Source of the DNA: Oscillospiraceae bacterium
GTDB lineage: Bacteria > Bacillota > Clostridia > Oscillospirales > Ruminococcaceae
NCBI GenBank assembly: GCA_022835495.1
Contig: BQOK01000001.1
Span: 868,001 to 932,000, forward strand
Direction of reading: 5' to 3'
DNA: 64,000 nt
Shown here: positions 60,164-64,000 of the stretch, in pieces
How positions within the stretch are numbered: the stretch's first letter is position 1
Layout: every line of letters starts with the position of its first letter
The notes under the pieces: generated by a model
The model's input: only the letters and a program-made list of their open reading frames with translations
Database searches by the model: none
What the model was told of the DNA's origin: nothing
Position numbers and translations under genes: made by a program

Positions 60164-61486
60164 ATGAGTATGAAAGAATTGTTAATGCAAAGGATTGCAG
60201 AAAAATCCATTATTGTGGGCGTGGTGGGTCTTGGCTACGTGGGGCTGCCGTTGGCGGTGGAAAAAGCGAAAGCCGGGTTTAAAACCATCGGCTTTGATGT
60301 GCAGGCAGAGAAGGTAGAAATGGTCAACGCTGGGCACAACTATATCGGAGACGTGGTGGACAGCGACTTGAAAGAACTGGTGGAGGAAAAAATGCTCAGC
60401 GCCACCACTGATTTCGCACAGATTGCGCAGGCTGATTTTGTGGCGATCTGTGTGCCTACCCCTTTGGATGAGCATCAGGAGCCGGACATTCGCTTTGTGC
60501 GCGATTCTGCCATGCAGGTGGCTAAATATCTTAAAAAGGGCAGCATGGTGGTGCTGGAATCCACGACATATCCGGGCACAACGGAAGAGCTGCTCAAGCC
60601 CCTTTTGGAAAACGGCAGCGGCTTGAAATGCGGCGAAGATTTTTATTTGGGCTTCAGCCCGGAACGGGTCGACCCAGGCAATTTGATTTATAAAACCAAG
60701 AATACCCCGAAGGTGGTGGGCGCGATCGGCAAAGACGCCACAGAAGTGATTGCCGCGATGTATCGCGCGGTGTTGGAGGGGGACGTGAAAGAGGTTTCCA
60801 GCCCGGCGGTGGCGGAGATGGAGAAGATCCTGGAAAATACATACCGCAACATCAATATTGGTTTGGTGAACGAGCTGGCCCGGCTGTGCAACAAAATGGG
60901 GATCTCCATTTGGGAAGTGGTGGATGCCGCCAAGACCAAGCCCTATGGCTTTCAGGCTTTTTACCCGGGCCCTGGCTTGGGTGGGCACTGCATTCCCTTG
61001 GACCCGTATTACCTTACCTGGAAGGCGCGGGAGTATGGTTTTCACACCACTTTGATCGAAAACAGCATGGTGATCAACGACAGCCAGCCGGAATATTGCA
61101 TGCAGCGTGCCATGCACATTTTGAACCAGCATAAAAAGGCAATCAACGGCGCTAAGATTTTGGCGCTTGGCGTTTCTTATAAACAGGATATTGATGATTA
61201 TCGAGAAAGCCCGGCGATCCGGGTGATCAAAGAGCTTAAAAAAGTAGGGGCCGAGGTGGATTATTACGATCCCTGGGTGCCGGAATTCAAAAACATGTAC
61301 GGCGAAAGCGGCAAGAGCATTCCGGCCCTCACCGCAGAGGTGGTGCGCCAATACGACCTGGTGGTGGTGACCTGCGCGCATACCAATGTGGATTATGGGA
61401 TGGTTCAGGCGAATGCACAGGCCATTTTCGATACCAAAAATGCGATGAGCAATATTGAACCGCGGAATAACATCGAGGTGTTATAA
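60164..61486 (+). CDS. wbpA: UDP-N-acetylglucosamine 6-dehydrogenase (WbpA type)
   Basis: The 440-residue protein has GVVGLGYVGLPLAVEKAKAG, CVPTPLDEHQEPDIRFV, ESTTYPGTTEELL and the catalytic Cys in GPGLGGHCIPLDPYYL. It oxidises UDP-GlcNAc to UDP-GlcNAc-uronic acid with NAD. WbpB- and WbpD-like genes follow in order, which supports GlcNAc rather than mannosamine or glucose as substrate. ATG at 60170 is an alternative start. Confidence 0.92.
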   Translation: MSMKELLMQRIAEKSIIVGVVGLGYVGLPLAVEKAKAGFKTIGFDVQAEKVEMVNAGHNYIGDVVDSDLKELVEEKMLSATTDFAQIAQADFVAICVPTPLDEHQEPDIRFVRDSAMQVAKYLKKGSMVVLESTTYPGTTEELLKPLLENGSGLKCGEDFYLGFSPERVDPGNLIYKTKNTPKVVGAIGKDATEVIAAMYRAVLEGDVKEVSSPAVAEMEKILENTYRNINIGLVNELARLCNKMGISIWEVVDAAKTKPYGFQAFYPGPGLGGHCIPLDPYYLTWKAREYGFHTTLIENSMVINDSQPEYCMQRAMHILNQHKKAINGAKILALGVSYKQDIDDYRESPAIRVIKELKKVGAEVDYYDPWVPEFKNMYGESGKSIPALTAEVVRQYDLVVVTCAHTNVDYGMVQANAQAIFDTKNAMSNIEPRNNIEVL

Positions 61487-61488
61487 CA

Positions 61489-62565
61489 ATGAAATATGCC
61501 CTGATCGGTTGTGGCCGCATAGCAGCCAACCATATAAAAGCGGTTATGAATAACCAGTTGGAGTTGGTGGCGGCCTGTGACATTGTGCCGGAGAAGATTG
61601 AAGCGTTACTTGCAAAGTATGGGCTGGAAAAAGACACAAGTATTGCACGCTATACGGACTATAAAGTGATGCTTGCTGAACACGCGGAGCTTGAGCTGAT
61701 AGCGATTGCAACAGAAAGCGGCCTGCACGCGCAGATTGCACTGGAATGTATTGACGCCGGCATCCATGTGATCATTGAAAAACCCATGGCCATGAGTATG
61801 GCGGATGCAGATGAAATTGTGCGGCGCAGCAAGGAAAAGGGCGTGGAGGTTTGCGCCTGCCACCAAAACCGCTTTAATGTTGCGGTGCAAAAAACCCGGC
61901 AGGCGTTGGAGGCCGGGCGGTTTGGCCGCCTGAGCCACGGCAGCGTGCATGTGCGGTGGAACCGAAACCGCGCTTATTATGAGCAGGCGCCCTGGCGCGG
62001 CACCTGGGCGCAGGACGGCGGCTGCCTGATGAACCAGTGCATTCACGGAATCGACCTGCTGCGCTGGATGATGGGGGACGAGGTGGAGGAAGTATACGGC
62101 GTGACGCGCCAACAGTTCCACGGTTATTTGGAGGCGGAAGATGTTGGCATGGCGGTGGTGAAGTTTAGAAACGGCGCCATTGGCACCATTGAGGGCACCA
62201 CCAATGTTTACCCGAAAAACCTGGAAGAAACGCTGTATCTGTTTGGCGAAACGGGCACGGTTAAAGTGGGAGGGACTTCCACCAACAACCTGGATGTGTG
62301 GGAGTTTGCGGACGAAACAGAGGCGGACAAAGCCAATAAGGGGCTGGAGGAACAGACCAGCAATGTGTATGGCAACGGGCACACCAGCCTTTATGCCGAT
62401 ATGATTGAGGCCATTAATACCGGCCGCAAGCCGTATGTGGATGCGGTGGCCGGGCGGAATGCGCTGGAAATGGTCCTGGCTGTTTATAAAAGTGTAAAAA
62501 CAGGCCAGCCGGTGAAGCTGCCTTTGAAAGACTTTGCAAGTATAGACATGCGGGGAGAGTTTTGA
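61489..62565 (+). CDS. wbpB: Gfo/Idh/MocA oxidoreductase, WbpB-like
   Basis: The 358-residue protein has MKYALIGCGRIAANHIKAV, the EKPMAMS motif near residue 98, CHQNRFNVAVQK and GGCLMNQCIHGIDLLRWM. In the Pseudomonas pathway WbpB oxidises C3 of UDP-GlcNAcA, preparing it for amination. It lies three bases after wbpA, and its stop overlaps the next ATG (TGATG). Pathway role is inferred from gene order and family. Confidence 0.88.
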   Translation: MKYALIGCGRIAANHIKAVMNNQLELVAACDIVPEKIEALLAKYGLEKDTSIARYTDYKVMLAEHAELELIAIATESGLHAQIALECIDAGIHVIIEKPMAMSMADADEIVRRSKEKGVEVCACHQNRFNVAVQKTRQALEAGRFGRLSHGSVHVRWNRNRAYYEQAPWRGTWAQDGGCLMNQCIHGIDLLRWMMGDEVEEVYGVTRQQFHGYLEAEDVGMAVVKFRNGAIGTIEGTTNVYPKNLEETLYLFGETGTVKVGGTSTNNLDVWEFADETEADKANKGLEEQTSNVYGNGHTSLYADMIEAINTGRKPYVDAVAGRNALEMVLAVYKSVKTGQPVKLPLKDFASIDMRGEF

Positions 62566-63143
62566 TGGAAAAAGCATTTGTGCATGAGAGCAGCTATATT
62601 GATGAAGACGTCCAAATAGGAGAGAAAACAAAAATATGGTATTTTTGCCATATACAAAACGGGGCAAAAGTCGGAAAGAGTTGCGTACTGGGGCAAAATG
62701 TAAACATAGGAACCAACGTTACGGTGGGAAATGGAGTGAAGATACAAAACAATGTATCAGTGTATGAGGGCGTAGAATTGGAAGACAATGTGTTTTGTGG
62801 TCCATCTATGGTATTTACAAATGACCTGACGCCACGTGCGCGCTACCCGAAAAGCGCTGCGAAGTATAAGAAGACTTTGGTCAAGCATGATGCCACACTA
62901 GGCGCTAATTGCACGATTGTTTGCGGGCACACGATTGGGGAATATGCTACGATCGCCGCAGGGGCGGTAGTCACAAAAGATGTGCTTCCTTATGCATTGG
63001 TAGCTGGCGTTCCAGCCCATCAGATTGGATGGGTATGTAAATGTGGGCAAGTTTTGGATAAGCATCTTATCTGCAGAGATTGTGGGAAAGCATTCGAGCC
63101 AATGGGCAAGACTATAAGGGAAAAACAAAGGGAGAAAGAATAA
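62565..63143 (+). CDS. wbpD: Left-handed beta-helix N-acetyltransferase, WbpD-like, with C-terminal zinc ribbon
   Basis: The 192-residue protein has hexapeptide repeats over about residues 10-140 (IGEKTKIWYFCHIQNGAKVG, CVLGQNVNIGTNVTVG). The acetyl-CoA site region is GAVVTKDVLPYALVAGVPA, and CKCGQ and CRDCG pairs at the end may bind zinc. WbpD acetylates the 3-amino group of the UDP-diaminouronic acid. Its stop overlaps the next start by one base. The aminotransferase (WbpE) is not seen and may lie beyond the right edge. Confidence 0.88.
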   Translation: MEKAFVHESSYIDEDVQIGEKTKIWYFCHIQNGAKVGKSCVLGQNVNIGTNVTVGNGVKIQNNVSVYEGVELEDNVFCGPSMVFTNDLTPRARYPKSAAKYKKTLVKHDATLGANCTIVCGHTIGEYATIAAGAVVTKDVLPYALVAGVPAHQIGWVCKCGQVLDKHLICRDCGKAFEPMGKTIREKQREKE

Positions 63144-64000
63144 TGAAAGAGATACATCGCTGTAAAAGATGCATCATGGATGACCGTTCAGATCCATATA
63201 TTATGTTTGACAAAAATGGCTATTGTAACTATTGCACTACTGCATTACAAAAAAAGAATACTTGGTATTACCCCAATGAAGAAGGAAAAAGAAAACTGGA
63301 AAGTTTGATAGCAAAGATCAAGGCGGCCGCACAGGGGAGAAAATATGATTGTTTAATGGGGCTTTCCGGGGGGTTGGATAGCTCATATTTGGCCTATTTG
63401 GGTGCATACAAATGGGGATTACGCATTGCTGCAGTACATATTGATGATGGATATGATACTGAAATTTCTAAATGTAATATTAAAAAACTTTGCGAAAAAG
63501 CTAATATTCAACTAATTGTAATTAAACCCGATGCTGAACAATACAATGCCTTGACGAAAGCCTATATGAAAGCGGGCGTTCCCAATTTAGCAGTACCGCA
63601 AGACAATATTCTTTTTGCTTATTTATATAATTTTGCAAAGAAAATCAAATCAAATATTTTTTGTCTGGACAAAATTTTGCATTGGAAAGTATTTTACAGA
63701 AGGGAAATACATGGTCGGCTTATGATCTAACGAATCTCCGGGATATTCAAAAAAAATTTGATGAAAAGCCAGTTGATAAGCTGAGATTTATTTCATCTGT
63801 CCAAAAACTAGCCGACAACTATTTACTGGGAATGAAAACCGTTTCGCCTTTGGATTATGTGGATTATAACCGAGCCAACGCGTTCCGAGAACTTAAGGAG
63901 TTTTGCGGCTTTGAGTATTATGGCCGCAAGCACTTGGAAAATTACTTAACAGCCTTTATCCAACTCTACTGGTTTCCCAAAAAGTTCAACGTGGATAAGC
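63143..64000 (+). CDS. wbpG: N-acetyl sugar amidotransferase (WbpG/PseA type), frameshifted and partial
   Basis: The first part has CKRCIMDDRSDPYIMFD with CNYC, and the ATP-pyrophosphatase loop GLSGGLDSSYLAYL. The zero frame then meets a stop at 63728-63730 after an abnormal tail. In the next frame the family continues without a break: SGQNFALESILQKGNTWSAYDLTNL, VSPLDYVDYNRANAF and CGFEYYGRKHLENYLTAFIQLYW, to the window edge. The switch occurs at a T6 run (63657-63662); one more T would restore the frame. It is an assembly error, a real mutation or slippage. The enzyme amidates a sugar carboxylate. Confidence 0.8.

Overview
The window looks like a chromosomal segment of a GC-rich anaerobic Clostridia, most plausibly of the Oscillospiraceae/Ruminococcaceae (Faecalibacterium/Gemmiger/Subdoligranulum type). 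The reasons are an anaerobic ribonucleotide reductase, rubrerythrin, Gram-positive ribosome binding sites, a CIRCE heat-shock operator, clostridial mobile elements and a gut-type envelope locus. The genus is inferred from protein flavour, not from a marker gene.

Layout. (1) 1-1452: end of an anaerobic ribonucleotide reductase fused to a glutaredoxin-like domain, then a thioredoxin-reductase-like flavoprotein. (2) 1453-11873: an IS200-type element whose transposase is split after codon 13 by a 9.7 kb mobilisable element (1625-11340). That element carries a large serine recombinase, a MobV relaxase, a short RepA-like protein, a Cys-rich protein, and two tandem cassettes. Each cassette has a near-identical XRE regulator flanked by different AT-rich cargo genes, and the cassettes are separated by a shared A-B repeat. 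Several cargo proteins resemble polymorphic-toxin immunity proteins. (3) 11928-25264: housekeeping and stress genes: a lone transposase domain, a frameshifted substrate-binding protein, rubrerythrin, metal exporter, methyltransferase, cold-shock protein, nagA, a ribbon-helix-helix/ArsC pair, azlCD, HAD phosphatase, DNA glycosylase and an xpaC-telA-lemA-TPM operon. (4) 25265-25969: an intact second copy of the same IS200 element. (5) 26055-50301: BlaI/M56 pair, queH, AEC transporter, a structured RNA candidate, CDF exporter, aminotransferase, NADP-isocitrate dehydrogenase, TetR/flavoprotein pair, rarA, hsp20 under CIRCE, tsaD-rimI-polA, dusB, HD phosphohydrolase, yfhO and tex. (6) 50639-64000: a tyrosine recombinase, a 250 bp invertible segment with perfect 26 bp inverted repeats, a superfamily-2 helicase with four helicase-associated repeats, and a surface-polysaccharide operon (initiating phosphosugar transferase, glycosyltransferases, polymerase, and genes for a diacetamido-uronic acid type sugar). 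The operon runs off the right edge.

The two most interesting systems are the recombinase-controlled promoter switch ahead of the helicase/polysaccharide operon (in this assembly it points away from the operon, so the operon appears OFF) and the XRE-centred cargo cassette array in the mobilisable element. Two homopolymer-associated frameshifts (G8 at 12687-12694 and T6 near 63657-63662) are either sequence errors or slippage switches.
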